The translations under genes were made by a program, and so were the position numbers. Shown here one piece after another: positions 13,701 to 26,395 of a stretch of DNA of 64,000 nt. The number at the start of each line of letters is the position of its first letter. The stretch's first letter is position 1. The stretch lies in NCBI GenBank assembly GCA_013398295.1, contig VZSF01002920.1, forward strand, positions 1 through 64,000, in the 5' to 3' direction. The stretch is from Chionis minor (lineage: Eukaryota > Chordata > Aves > Charadriiformes > Chionididae). The notes beneath the pieces were generated by a model that saw only the letters and a program-made list of their open reading frames with translations, did no database searches and had not been told where the DNA came from.

Positions 13701-15007
13701 GCAAATGTAGCCATTATTTTCTTGACAGACATATTTTAGCTTGCCTTTTTTTTTTTTTTTTAATTTTCTTCGGCTAACCTCAAAAGGGTTCTTAAAAAAT
13801 CATTCACAGACATCAGCTGATGTCTCAGAAATCCGTGTATCATGGTAAGTTATCAAAATATCATGCGCTTTTTGCATAGTAGAACACAGCTCTGCGCTTA
13901 AGTCTTCCGAAACAAGGATTGGTTTTTAGACTGGAAAAGCTACTCTGTAGCATTATGAGAAGCAGAAGGGGGTGGGAAATGAGGGAAAAGTGAAAACCAA
14001 CTGCATTTACGAAAGAAAAAACTTTCATTTTCACCCACAAGATGGTGCCACTTCCTCAACTTAAAGTGCAACTTTCCTTTGAAAAACATTTAAAAATGAC
14101 TCTTATGAAATTAATCCCCATGAAAAGGGTGATGGAGCACAGAAGTCCTACTAGTGCTTTTAAAACCTTGCTTAATTTGGATTTACATCACATGTGGTCC
14201 TTGTGCTGGCCCTGTCCACCAGAGTAAGATACATCCTGCATGAATTCAGGGACATACTTGCTAATCTGCGTGACAGAAATAACCTGTGAGCACATACTGT
14301 CACTGCTAGCTCCTCAGAGTCCCATCGCTCAGTCTGAGTGGGTTTCTGTTTCTTTCTGTGCACTGTAAAAATAATCATTTAGCAAATTTCAAAGCATTAT
14401 CTCTAAGGAAATGTACTGAAGATGGGTGATGTGCACAGATATAACTGCAATTTAAAAAGAGTGGGGTTGCCAACGTGCGGCTGAGAACACGTCTGAGAAA
14501 CTTCATTCCCAGGAATGATTAATCGAGTGGAAAGCGACCAGCTAGCTGCTTTCCTTTAGGTTGCTGCTGGGTTTACAAAATTGGTGGTCAGAAAAAGCAG
14601 ACAAAGCACTGCTAACTTTTGAACTAAATGCATAGGAAGAGTAAAAAAGCAGAACATTCACAGTATCGTTTTTATGGTCACTTCAGAAGAACTTTAGTGA
14701 TAGTAACTGCTGTTTATTATTATTGTCTCCTCATTGAGGGTGAAAACTTGAAAGATGAAGCAACCATTTTATGGTTTTGACAGCACTTCATCTGTAAAAA
14801 TATCTTCAAATCAAATACTGAAATGGAGGAGATGGCACAAGCAGCAGGCCCTTGGCAGCTATCTGTCCCTGTCCTCTGCTGCCCTTTGCTCATCCCCTTC
14901 CAGTCCCTCTGGATGCCTTGGTCTTTGCCCCAGACTTCTCCCATCCATACTGCAGCATCTCCTACCTGCTTCCCTGGTTGTTTCCCCTCTCTGCTTGTCC
15001 TCGTGCT

Positions 15008-15965
15008 CACTGGGACTGGTACTATTTAGCATCTTTGTTGGTGACATGGATGTTGGGACTGAGCACACCCTCAGCAAGTTTGTCGATGACACCAAGCTGC
15101 GTGGAGCAGGGAAGGAATGCCATCCAGAGGGACCTGGACAGGCTTGAGAGGTGGGCTTCATGAACCTCATGAAGTTCAACAAGGCCAAGTGCAAGGTCCT
15201 GCACGTGGGTTGGGGCAATCCCATGCACAAACACAGGCTGGGTGGAGAATGGACGGAGGGCAGCCCTGAGGAGAGGGACTTGGGGCTGTAGGTGCATGAC
15301 AAACTGGACATGACCCAGCAATGTGCACTTGCAGTCCAGAAAGCCAGCCACATCCTGGGCTGTATCAAAAGGAGCCTGGCCAGCAGGTCGAGGGAGGTAA
15401 TTCTGCCCCTTGGCTCTGCTCTGGTGACACCCCACCTGGAGTACTGTGTCCAGCTCTGGGGTCCTCAGCACAAGACAGACATGGACCTGTTGGAGCAGGT
15501 CCAGAGGAAGGCCAGGAAGACGGTAACTGGGCTGGAGCACCTCTGCTATGAAGTCAAGCTGAGAGAGTTGGGGTTGTTCTGCCTGGAGAAGAAAAGGCTC
15601 CAGGGCCACGTTACAGCAGCCTTCCAGTATCTGAAAGGGGCCTACAAGAAAGCTGGAGAGGGACTTTTTACAAGGACGTGTAGTGACAGGATGAGGCGTA
15701 ATGGCTTCAAACTGGAAGAGGGGAGATTTAGATTAGATTTCGGGAAGAAATTCTTCACTCTGAGGGTGGTGAGGCACTGGAACAGGTTGTCCAGAGAAGC
15801 TGTGGCTGCACCATCCCTGGAAGTGTTCAAGGCCAGGCTGGATGGGGCTTTGAGCAACCAGGTCTAGTGGGACGTGTCCTTGCCCATGGCAGGAGGGTTG
15901 GAACTAGATGATCTTTAAGATCCCTTCCAACTTCAACCATTCTATGATTCTATGATTCTGTGATG
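15008..15965 (+). mobile_element. CR1 LINE, about 960 bp, 3' half of ORF2 plus 3' UTR and tail
   Basis: Reverse-transcriptase-end similarity begins near the LTGTGTI / FVGDMD region, includes a degenerate polymerase box (SKFVDDTKL), and an open 191-codon stretch at 15292-15867 ending in CR1 ORF2 motifs ([32 protein letters not shown]). The 3' UTR follows, then (ATTCTATG)n at 15937-15965. Upstream frames are broken by stops, and 5' truncation is typical of CR1. It is the most complete + strand copy in the window. Confidence 0.93.
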
Positions 15966-18900
15966 TAGCTGCTTCCTCTGTACGGCAGCCAAAAATGTGC
16001 AGGGGAGCAAAATAGCATGGAGAGTCTCCCTGCTTTTATTTGGGGTTCAGGCACCCCAAAAATAGTGCCTAGTGATGCGAAAACTTTGGGCAAACTTGAC
16101 CATGTGCATCATTGCCAGTCCAACACATGACGAGAATATATTTTAACTTACTAAGAATAGAGGCATAATTTTGTGTTTCATAATGGAAATCCTAATCTGT
16201 ATTTAAGCTGGGAAAATCAACCTTTCAATCAAATGATTTGTGTGCCTGATCCCTACTGAAAGTCAAACCACATAGGATCCTACAACTTTCAGGCAGTCTT
16301 GTGAGTTTTATTTGAGAGTGTATTCCAAAACTGTTTCTATTCAGGTGGTTAGAAACAGCAGTGTGGATGACTGAAATGGTTTCAGGTGTTTCTATTGCAC
16401 AATGAACTCTTTTTAAATGTGGAAACCCTAATACAAGTAGCTGGATGACAAAGCATGAATTCGCCTCCTGACCATGAAGCAAGTCATTGTCTCAAGGTAA
16501 TTCCCCACTCACAGCCAGCTTCTGCCTGGTCCAGGGGATACGGTGTCATCCCTATGGTCACCCCTAATTCTGGGGGGAACAGGTTGTTCACCATGTGAAG
16601 CACATTACCATCCCAATGGGTGTCAAAAGGGCTCGTTTAATTCAAATTGCGCAAGTATGGGATTTGCATGACTCAGGGTAGTATGACGGCTCCATACCTC
16701 GTTTGTTTAGCAAGGTGCAGGCCTGAAGATGTGTCCCAGCTGAAATCATGCAGGGTGTTTCTCCAGTCCCTAAGTAACCTGGTTCCTTATGGGAGTTCCC
16801 TATATGCATATGCAGCCTGGGCTTGAAAAATTAAAACAAGTTTAAAGATGACGCACAAACGCTTACAGAAAACGACTGTACTGCTTCCTTGATTTGTACA
16901 AAAATCTGGATTTGAGGTTATGTTGCAAGGCCCTTGGTTTTTACCTGTTATGTAGGAAGCAAAATTACATTTCTTTTTTGTTAAAATACTAAAAAAGGGG
17001 AAGATGAATAGAGAGAGGGGAGGAAGAAAACAGAAAAAGCTTCAAAATTAAGGTTAAGATTTTCAAAGTGGATATAATTTGGGTTAAATCTTATTAGAAA
17101 CCTCAGTATACCATATTTCTAAATAGTTCCACTTTATAATGTTGTATTTTTTATATTATACCATATTTTTAGAGGAAAAAACCCTCTCCTTTGGTAGTCT
17201 TTAAAGTCATAATTAATGCCTCTTCCATGAAAAAACAGTGTTGATTTCAGACAGTGGCTTTTGTGTTTCACAGTTAAAATTGAATCATATTTCCTTGTAA
17301 AGCAAAACAAAGCCCTCTGGTAGGAAGGGGAAGGAAGAAGGAATAGCAAAGGCAGGAAAATATAGCTTCTGTATCTGGGTAGCTTTTGGAGCACATGATC
17401 CAAACTGTGTTCTTTGGGCCAGGAAAAACATTTGCCTTTTTGCCCTTATTTTCCTTTCTACAATTCATGGAAAACTTTTTTTTCCCCAGAACTAGATCTG
17501 ATTGTTTGGGACTGGTTTTTAGCTTGCTGTGCTAAGTTAAATGGAGCAGGGTTAAGGCAATCTGCCTGGCTCAGATGGGTTCTCATTCAGACAGAAAGCA
17601 GAAAGGATCGAGAAAAAATAATGCAAAGATGGAAAAGAAGCCAGAAAGAAAGTTCGTACATTAAAAGGACGATTATTAGAAAGGGCTTGTGTCAGAGGCA
17701 TGAGCTGGCTCTCGCCCCACGACTAGTTGCTGGTTCTTTTTTGGTGCCAGGGCTGCTGAGCATCACCAACCCTGCAGACACAGCTGCCCCGGGATGCTAC
17801 AAACACCACCCGTTTGCACCATACTCAGCATGGTATAACAAATTTGTGCAATGCCGGTGGATTTGGGGGTCTAGTTCACAGTTTTCCCATCCCTGTTTTG
17901 TCTTCAGCACTTTTTAGTCTTTCCTCTTTCACTTCTCCTCCACAAAGAGCTTTTAAAAGGCCAAGGGGCATGACCAAAATGAGCACTTCTGCAAATATCT
18001 CTATTTATCATATTTCTACTAGCTGGAAAACAACTTTTTGACAAAATTTCATGAGCCTGAGTGTTCAACAAAGAAAAGGGCTAAATAATTTCAGAGAAAA
18101 CAAGTCTCTTGGTTTTATTGGTTAAAATAATCTCTTGGTTTACTGTTACCCTCTCCACTTATCCAACTTCTGTTGTACAGACTTTGAATAATGAGTGTAT
18201 AGGGCGAAGGGCATTTTGTGAGCACTGGGTTTCTGATTGTGATTTCTGTATATGGCAAGATATCTTTTAGATAAGCCAAGACTTATTTCTCACAAAAAGT
18301 ATTTTCTCAAGTGTTGTCTAATTTATTTTTTTTTAACATCCAAAAGGTGAGTATTTATTGTGGAAAGGAAAAATCTTCTTTTTCAATATGGAGGATTAAC
18401 CTGATCTTATGAGTTTTCTGTGTCCCTGCTTGTTTCAATATTGTGTAAGAAAATCAACAAAACTTGTGGAGATATGATCTAGCCACAGGCTCCAGCTTCT
18501 GACTATACAATAGAAAGAGAAGAAAGTTGCCTTGCAAAAGTATGTGGGAAGTCATGGCTGTTCTTTAGCTTCCTCTTTACTTAACATAAATTGACATTTT
18601 TTCCTCCTTATTCATTTATCGCCTGCTGTTGCTTGCTTGCAAGTACCGTCAGCCGTACAGACCTGTGAGTCAGCCACCTCTCGGCATGAAGCTGAACAAT
18701 AAATTCCATTTCTTCCTCCTTGCACTTTAAATATAGCTTCATTCCTCTGTTCAACTAGGAACAAGGTCTGTTACTTACTCTCTTCTTGGGTGATGAGATT
18801 ACCAACTCCCTTTGGTGTGACAACAAAACTTCATCTGAGTTCAGAAAAAAGTGAATGCACAACATTTTTTTTTTTCTAAGAGACTGCCAAAATAATGGCA

Positions 18901-21375
18901 ATATCACTGAAAAAAAATTAGGAAGAGGTCTCTGAGTAAAGTATCTCAGCATCTCAGACCGGGTGACACTTATCTTCAGGGTGACTCTTATCTTCAGTGT
19001 TCAGCGAGTCAGCCCAACTTTTCTCTACGTGATAGTTGTACCAAGAGTTGGGAAGCCACAGATCTGATTTTGTGAGAATTGTCACTGAAGCATTTATCAC
19101 TCCAAAACGATGTTCTGAGTGTGATAAGCTTATAAATGTTTGCCGGCTTTGAGCTTTGAACATGTTTTCTGTCTTTGTATCGTATCTTTGTGTTGTTACC
19201 GTAACCATTGCCAGAGTAAGATCTCCGCTGTCTAAGTGCAAAGGCCTGGTTTGCTGAATGTATTCTCAGGAGCGCTGTGCAAGAATACATAAAATCTAAG
19301 ATAGGCCAAGCCACTGGATACATCCAGAGGATGGTAGTAAGGTGCACATTTTTTCATTTACCCACAGGATTAAATATTTGCAGAAATGCAGAGGCATTGC
19401 TGACAGAGATTCTGTCTTAAATGGCTTTTTAGATTCTTTATAAAATATAAGGAAAATGAAGGGGATTTATCTTTAATTTCGTATGTTTTGCATTAGGCTA
19501 AGAGGGAACATTAGATGTTCCTTGGTCAGAACCTTTTAATGTTATTGCAAAATTTCCTTGTAACACTGCTAAATCCCTAATCTTTCTGCTGGTGAAACCA
19601 GATCTCTAGCCCAAACTTTGCATTGGTGTTGGCTGATTTGTAATTACCTTGGTATTCACAGGTCTGGCCTTTATTTCACCCTAAAGCTGTGCACACCCAC
19701 AGCCCTTTCCTGCATGGCAGAAGCGCGACTCACACGCCGGATGTACATACGTTATTCAGAGACACTCCTACTAGAAAGAGTTTATATATATATATATATG
19801 GTTTGGCATCCATGGATTGCATTGGCAATTAAGCATCAGGCAATCTGATGCGTCCCAGCAAAATAAGAGGAGTAGGTTGGATTTGGTCCTGCACCTTGAG
19901 GGAGGTGGATGTGATGCTGGGTTGGAGTCTGAGTGCTGGCAACGGGGAACAAACAGTTTTCTGGCAGAAGTGACCTGAGCATCCTTAAGTTCAGCCAAAC
20001 TTCACTGAAGCCCTGCCACAACAGGGTGCTCTTCCCCAAGGTGTTGGTGATAAGCATTGACAAAATAGTAGCTAACAGTAGATACAAGCATTCCAAACTT
20101 GTCCCTGTCCAAATAGTAAGCTGGGAAAGGCAGTTTGCTCTGTGTTATGATTAGCTAGATATTTTTAGGATGCGTTTTAGTTTTGCTTTATCTAGCAATA
20201 TAATCAAATGTCCGGTATTCATGATTAAATGTGTTTAGAAATACAAGAGAGTGACCTAATCCTTTAACTCTCTAACCCTTGAAGGGATAGATTTATAAAA
20301 TTATATAAGGGCTTAAAGTGCAGAAGTACTAATATTTTCAAAAGCAATAACCCTGGTTCAGTGCTATCAGTCTTATGCCCAAAGATAGCTAGGTGTCTGA
20401 CTGCACTGAAATCAACAATAAACAGGAATGAAATGTTCGAATAATTTTACAGATATAAGCCTTTTGTCCTGTGAGGCCAAATCAGTTCAACTGCTTATAA
20501 AAGCATCAGTAAGTGCCTGTTTGCATCTTTAGGCAATGGTGTGACTTGGAAATCTGACCACAGGGGCACGAGCCCTCTTAACTTCACATTAACTTTAAAT
20601 AGAATAGACCCTTAGGAGCGGAATTCAGTTCCAGGTAAATGTATAGGTTTGAAATGAAGCCCATAACCCACAGCTTTAATCAATTTGACAAAATTTATTT
20701 TTAAAGTCAGTATTAAAACTCAGTCTAATATTGGATTATTCCCACACCCCTTCTCAACCTTTTTTTCCTAGCTATGGAACCTAAGGAGTTATTCTATAGG
20801 CAGCATTGAGTTCAGCTTTTCTAAAATTCTTAAAAGTAATTTTGTTATTAAATGTATATTCTTCATAGAATTGCTATATTAGTCCAGTTGTTTAATAAAC
20901 CGGGAGTTTTTTAGAAGCATTTATTGTTCAGAATGCATTTGTGACATGGCATAGAACCTGGATTTCAATATATATCAAGACTTCGTAATTTTCTTCAAGT
21001 CTTTAAGCACTAATATTAATACCTACTTGGTAATTAGTTAAGAAACATACATTCTAATTATTTTGTCAGCTATCTGAAAAAAACCCAAAACCCAAACCCC
21101 AAACCTGTTCTATGTATGAAAATAGACTACATTTTACTCAAATGACAACCCGTATTCATATTGTGATTTCCTGAGGCATTTCTTGATGCATAGGAAACTG
21201 GATGATATTTATCAGGAATTAACCTTTGAAATAAAAATATCATTATTTTTAGATGGGTAATAAAAGTCTGGGAAATGCTGAGCTTTCTCTCCAGTTCTAA
21301 ACAAATCCCACTCTATTTAGGCACAGATTGCTTCCTCAAATTCCTTCCATTAAAGGTCTTGGTTTAATTTGTGAT
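15966..21375. other. Intergenic, no gene recognised
   Basis: No exon or transposon recognised. It contains an 18-bp tandem pair at 18961-18996 (units differ by one base) and (TA)n at 19783-19799. An A/C-rich run at 21077-21105 has no repeat unit that would make it telomeric. Confidence 0.55.
18961..18996 (+). repeat. Tandem duplication of an 18-bp unit
   Basis: GGGTGACACTTATCTTCA is followed directly by a copy with one A-to-T change. Confidence 0.85.
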
Positions 21376-21872
21376 TGTCCTGGTTTCAGCTGAGATAGAG
21401 TTAATTTTCTTCCTAGTACCTGCTGTGTTTTGGATTTAGTGTGAGAATAATGTTGATAACACATATTATTTTAGTTGTTGCTAAGTGATGTTTACAGTAG
21501 GTCAAGGACTTTTTCAGCTTCCCATAGAAGCTGAGAGGGAGCACAGACAGCACAAGCTGGCCAAGTAATATCCCACATCATCGACGTCATGTTCAGTGTA
21601 TGAGTGGGGGTCGGCCTGGGTCAGGGATCTGCAATCGCTGCTAGGGGCAGGCTGGGTAGTTAGAGCAATTTTTGTTGCATGACTTTATTTTGTGTGTTCT
21701 TTTAGCATTATTATTATTTTCCTCTTATGTTCCTGTTCTATTAAACTGTCTTTATCTCAGCCCATGAGGTTCTTTTTTCTTCTTTTTCTCCCTCTTGTCC
21801 CTACCCTACTGTGTTGGGGGAGAGTGAGTAAACGGCTGCGTGGTCCCAGTTGTTGGCTGTATTTAAACAACA
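21376..21872 (+). mobile_element. Solo LTR of an avian ERVL-like endogenous retrovirus
   Basis: A roughly 497-base segment starts TGTCCTGGTTTCAGCTGAGA and ends TTTAAACAACA (TG...CA). It carries the GATAGAGTTAATTTTCTTCC and TTTAGTTGTTGCTAAGT stretches I recall from bird ERVL LTRs, and a pyrimidine-rich 3' part. Flanking 5-mers GTGAT (21371-21375) and GTAAT (21873-21877) look like a 5-bp target-site duplication with one change. No gag, pol or env sequence adjoins it, so it is a solo LTR without coding capacity. The family name is from memory, not a search. Confidence 0.75.
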
Positions 21873-24740
21873 GTAATTTACACAATGGTAATTCAAATAA
21901 AACCAAAGCATAAATCTCTCTCTGAATTACTCCCCCGGCAGTCTGTCCCTATAGTTCCCTCTCTTCTGCTGCAGCCTGTCATTCCCTCTGTACTACAGGA
22001 AGTTTTCTGCATGACCGGGACTGAGGTCCGGCTGTGGAGAAGGAGCAGAACCTGGGAAGGTTCCCAGTGTAGGTGCCCATCACCCAAGTTCAGGGAGACA
22101 CAGCAAGAGCCAAGTGGTCAGCAAAAATACCTCTGGCTGGTCTGGGCTTTCAGATTTCACAGAAGCTTTGTACAGCACAGGGGGAGGTTGCAGGAGCTAG
22201 ACTGCAAATCCTGGCGTCATTCTCCTCCTGTCTGTCAGAATTATATATATATACACACGCACAGGCATCCCTTTGTCAGATGGCAGGAATCAATAGCTGC
22301 TGACTCATGGCAATTGTTGCACCTCCCTCGTGGTCTCCATTTCTCAAATACCAAATTTAACCACAATATCAAGTAAAAATAACAACAGCGATGAAACACC
22401 CTGAGTTCTTAGTGCGCACATAAGTGCGCTTGAAAGAAAGGTGAAAACCTGAAGCCTTTGGTGGGTTGTAGCACTACACTGACTTTTATTAAGCATTACT
22501 ATTGCCATCAAGTAGTATTGTAAACCAGAAACTACTCATTCTCAAAGCTGCTTCTTCCGTTCCAGGTTGTTTGGGGCTGTTTCATCATCCCAAACACATG
22601 CTTTTTGCTCTTGCTGGCTTTATTTCCCTAGTGGTTAGAAGGATTTCTCTTCCTCTGGCAGCTCAGAGCTCTGCCCGAATGACTCGTGATGTCTTTGTCT
22701 CCTGTTTATCCTGCAAGATTCACTTTTCTGTGTGGTTCCCAGTAAAACCCTGGAATAGGTGGTATCATGGTAGGTGCCACCTGTTTATTTCAAATTTGTC
22801 GTTCTTTCCCACTTTAGTCAAAGAAATGTGATACATCCTACTGGTTTATCTGAGGGTTTTTTTCCACCTTACCACTCTATTTTAAGTGTGTTCAAGTCTA
22901 TTTTTTGACTATACCAAAGATTTTACCTACATATGTATACAAAGCCAAGTACACGTGCACATCATGTATATATTTGACTCTCACATACTGATATTTTTCA
23001 CAACATTTAATTGGAAAGTTATTCTTCACATGGTATATTTGAACAGGTAGAACAAAGAGAAGCATAAAAGTGAATTCTGTGTGAATTATGCCTCAGTTTG
23101 CTTCAGATTTTCCACCTGAGTGCAAGATAAGAAAAAGGAAAATTTTTTAGTGGAGTGGAATGAGACACAGAAGAAGAATGAAAGTAGAGGGGTGTCAAGG
23201 GCTGGCAAGGCTCAGCTATGCAGTGCCGAGGCTCCAAGGGGATGCTAACCCTTACAAGCAAGGTAAGGCTGTAGCAAGGGGGAGCTGGGCAGCACCTGGA
23301 TTAACAGGTGGATTAACAACCGCCGTCCACAGGAAAGATGCAGCCAGAAACACATTGAGAAAGAGGCATTTCACACATGCATCAAGTTGGCCTGCACTCC
23401 CAAGCTTGCAGGATGAGGTAACTGGGCTGAAGAGACCTTTACAATGGCTTAAAAAGGAAGATGGATATAAGTCCAAATACAAAAAGCTGCCTGTTTAATT
23501 TTACCCTTTGTCCTATGTTCTATTTTAGGCAAATAAAGTCTTCTTTGTTTTGAATAAGCTGTTGTTGAGTCCTGGCAGGTGCTCAGGAAAAGCTGTGCCA
23601 GCCGGGTGAGCCTGCTTGCTGCTCTCTGGAATGGGATGGGAACCTGGAGAGTGAGACTGCGACATGGGTGGCGAGGGGGACCTCAGCAGCATGGCAGGGG
23701 TGCGCCATCTCACCTGCAGCATGGCTGGGACAGCTGTTAAATGCACCCTCTAGCGTATCTCCTGAAGGTGTTGGGCAACAGTCAGTGATGAGAGGTTATT
23801 TCAGTCTTTCCTGTTGTAGAAGGGATGCTAAAGCCCGCACGGAGCACGTAGATATGGGCACAAGTCCGTCTATCTGTGTAACTGCATGTTCTTCCTCAAC
23901 AGCAAACATCAGCCAGACGCTCAGGAGGGGCTCAGGTCTCAGAGACCATCTCGTCTCTACCCATTGATGGAAACAACCTGCTGAGTAAAAGGCGAGAAAA
24001 GAAGGGAGTCATGCTGCAAGCCAGAGAACCAGCACAGGAGAGGTCCTCTGTACATGCCTCAGCCTTGGGAAACCTTAGTTTGGAGCTCAGTCAAGGATGA
24101 GACACAGGCCCATAGGAAACTTGCCTTTATTATTTCCAGGGCTCAGGGAGCTACTCGTTTCCTATTCAATTCAAATAGCTGTGCAGATTCAGACACAAAT
24201 GTGGGAACAACAACAACAAAAGTGTCTGTAGTTGTTCCAGTAATTCTCTGGACTTGTTTCCTGTATTTATTTCAAATTTAATACTTAAATGGCAACAGTC
24301 ATGGCTTGACAAGATGAGGAAACCCAGAGTTTCCTTCTTTTACACTTTGCAGTTCCCACATGGGAATGGGGACATTTCTGACCTCCTTGTCTGCACTATT
24401 ATGATACACATGTGCCCTTGAGCGTCATACTTCTGTATGTAGGGACTCCTTCTGTCCATCCCTATACATCTGATGGGGTTTTGACTGATCATTGAGGTAA
24501 GATGTGGCTGTTTAAGCTGTTGTCATGCTGAATAATATTAAAAGCCTCTTTGAGGAGCACACGAGGGTGCTGTGGTATTGCTGGTCCCTCCTGCCCTACT
24601 TTGGTCACTCACACCATCTCACGGTGCTCAGCCATTGGGATCAGGAAACGGCGGTCCCTGGGGTCTGCTTGCAGGTGTCATGTTCAGGGAATAGCAAAGA
24701 CTGAACACTTTGGGATAAGTTTTAGGGAGCTTTATGCCCA
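21873..24740. other. Intergenic, no gene recognised
   Basis: A short TA/CA microsatellite lies at 22242-22258. Frames up to 163 codons (21885-22376) begin at the LTR edge and cross the microsatellite; they lack any domain. Confidence 0.55.
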
Positions 24741-26395
24741 AATCATGGAATAGTAGAAGTACTTAGTTTGGAAAAGGCCCTTAAGATCACGTCCAACCGT
24801 TGACTTAACACTGCCAAACCCCACCACTAATCCATGTCCCTCAGCACCACATCTACCCGACTTTTAAATACCTCCAGGGATAGCTAGTCCACCGCTGCCC
24901 CGGGTAGCCTGTTCCACTGCGTGACAACTCTTTCAGTGAAGAAATTTTTCCTAATATCCAATCTAAACCTCCCTTGGCATAACTTGAGGCCATTTCCTCT
25001 TGTCCTGACGCTTGTTGCTTGGGAGAAGAGACTAATATTCACCTCCTACAACCTCCTTTCAGGTAGTTGTAGAGAGCAATAAGGTCTCCTCTCAGCCTCC
25101 TCTTCTCCAGGTTAAACAACCCCAGTTCCCTCAGATGCTCCTCATATGACTTGTTCTCTAGACCCTTCACCAGCTTTGTTGCCCTTCTCTGGACATGCTC
25201 CAGCACCTCAATGTCTGTCTTGTAGTGAGGAGCCCAAACCTGAACACAGTATGCCAGGTGCAGCTTCATCAGTGCAGAGTACAGGGGGATGATCACTTCC
25301 CTAGTCCCACTGGCCCCATTGTTCCTGATAGAGGCCAGGATCCTGTTGGCCTTCTTGGCCACCTAGGCACTCATATTCAGCCAGCTGTCAACCAACACCC
25401 CCAGGTCCTTTTCTGCCAGGCAGCTTTCCAGCCACTCTTCCCCAAGCCTGTAGAGCTGCATGAGGTTGCTGTGACCCAAGTGCAGGACCCAGCACTTTGC
25501 CTCGTTGAATCTCACGCCATTGTCCTCGGCCCATTGATCCAGACTGTCCAGATCGCTCTGTAGGGCCATCCTACCCTCAAGCAGATCAACAATCCTGCCC
25601 AACTTGGTGTCGTCTGCAAACTTACTGAGGGTGCACTCGATCCCCTCATCCAGGTCATTCATAAAGATGTTAAACAGAAACAGCCCCAATACCGAGCCCT
25701 GGGGAACACCACTTGTGACCAGCCACCAACTGGATTTAACTCCATTCACCACCNACATGCTCCAGCACCTCAATGTCTGTCTTGTAGTGAGGAGCCCAAA
25801 CCTGAACACAGTATGCCAGGTGCAGCTTCATCAGTGCAGAGTACAGGGGGATGATCACTTCCCTAGTCCCACTGGCCCCATTGTTCCTGATAGAGGCCAG
25901 GATCCTGTTGGCCTTCTTGGCCACCTAGGCACTCATATTCAGCCAGCTGTCAACCAACACCCCCAGGTCCTTTTCTGCCAGGCAGCTTTCCAGCCACTCT
26001 TCCCCAAGCCTGTAGAGCTGCATGAGGTTGCTGTGACCCAAGTGCAGGACCCAGCACTTTGCCTCGTTGAATCTCACGCCATTGTCCTCGGCCCATTGAT
26101 CCAGACTGTCCAGATCGCTCTGTAGGGCCATCCTACCCTCAAGCAGATCAACAATCCTGCCCAACTTGGTGTCGTCTGCAAACTTACTGAGGGTGCACTC
26201 GATCCCCTCATCCAGGTCATTCATAAAGATGTTAAACAGAAACAGCCCCAATACCGAGCCCTGGGGAACACCACTTGTGACCAGCCACCAACTGGATTTA
26301 ACTCCATTCACCACCACTCTTTGGGCCTGGCCATCCATCCAGTTCTTTAAAATAGCTCTTCCTGAAATATTTAGTTTGGTCAGTTTTGCAAGCAT
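24741..26395 (-). mobile_element. CR1 LINE with an apparent assembly duplication inside
   Basis: Read in reverse, it runs from the RT domain (GVPQGSVLG, then [10 protein letters not shown] with an intact FADD polymerase box) through the ORF2 C-terminus to a decayed 3' tail at 24741. The frame is nearly open; a TAG stop separates the NMSA and VAKKANRIL segments. As assembled it is 1655 bases, but 561 of these are an identical second copy next to an N; the true element is probably about 1.09 kb. Confidence 0.92.
25193..26315. repeat. Two identical 561-bp copies flanking a single N (probable false duplication)
   Basis: Copy A is 25193-25753 and copy B is 25755-26315, a constant offset of 562. 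I saw no mismatch between them, and all long frames in the copies translate identically. The N at 25754 is exactly at the junction. This pattern fits two contigs whose overlapping ends were not merged. Confidence 0.9.

Larger units (their letters stand above)
4976..15007. other. Intergenic, no gene recognised
   Basis: About 10 kb without a recognisable exon or transposon. It holds simple repeats: T16 at 6295-6310, (TA)n at 6353-6367 and 10685-10702, T16 at 13746-13761, and a G-rich run beside an N. The stretch 14840-15007 just before a CR1 is pyrimidine-rich. Confidence 0.55.

Noticed and set aside
15292..15867. 191-codon open frame on the + strand, and related frames at 15022-15609 (-)
   Set aside because: It is CR1 ORF2 C-terminal sequence followed by the CR1 3' UTR and tail; the - strand frame is its shadow.
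21077..21105. AAACCC-like run resembling a telomeric repeat
   Set aside because: Unit length varies, the run is under 30 bases, and vertebrate telomeres use TTAGGG.
25195..26125. Repeated + strand frames with identical protein sequence that looked like a duplicated gene
   Set aside because: They are antisense to CR1 ORF2 and duplicated by the apparent assembly error around the N at 25754.
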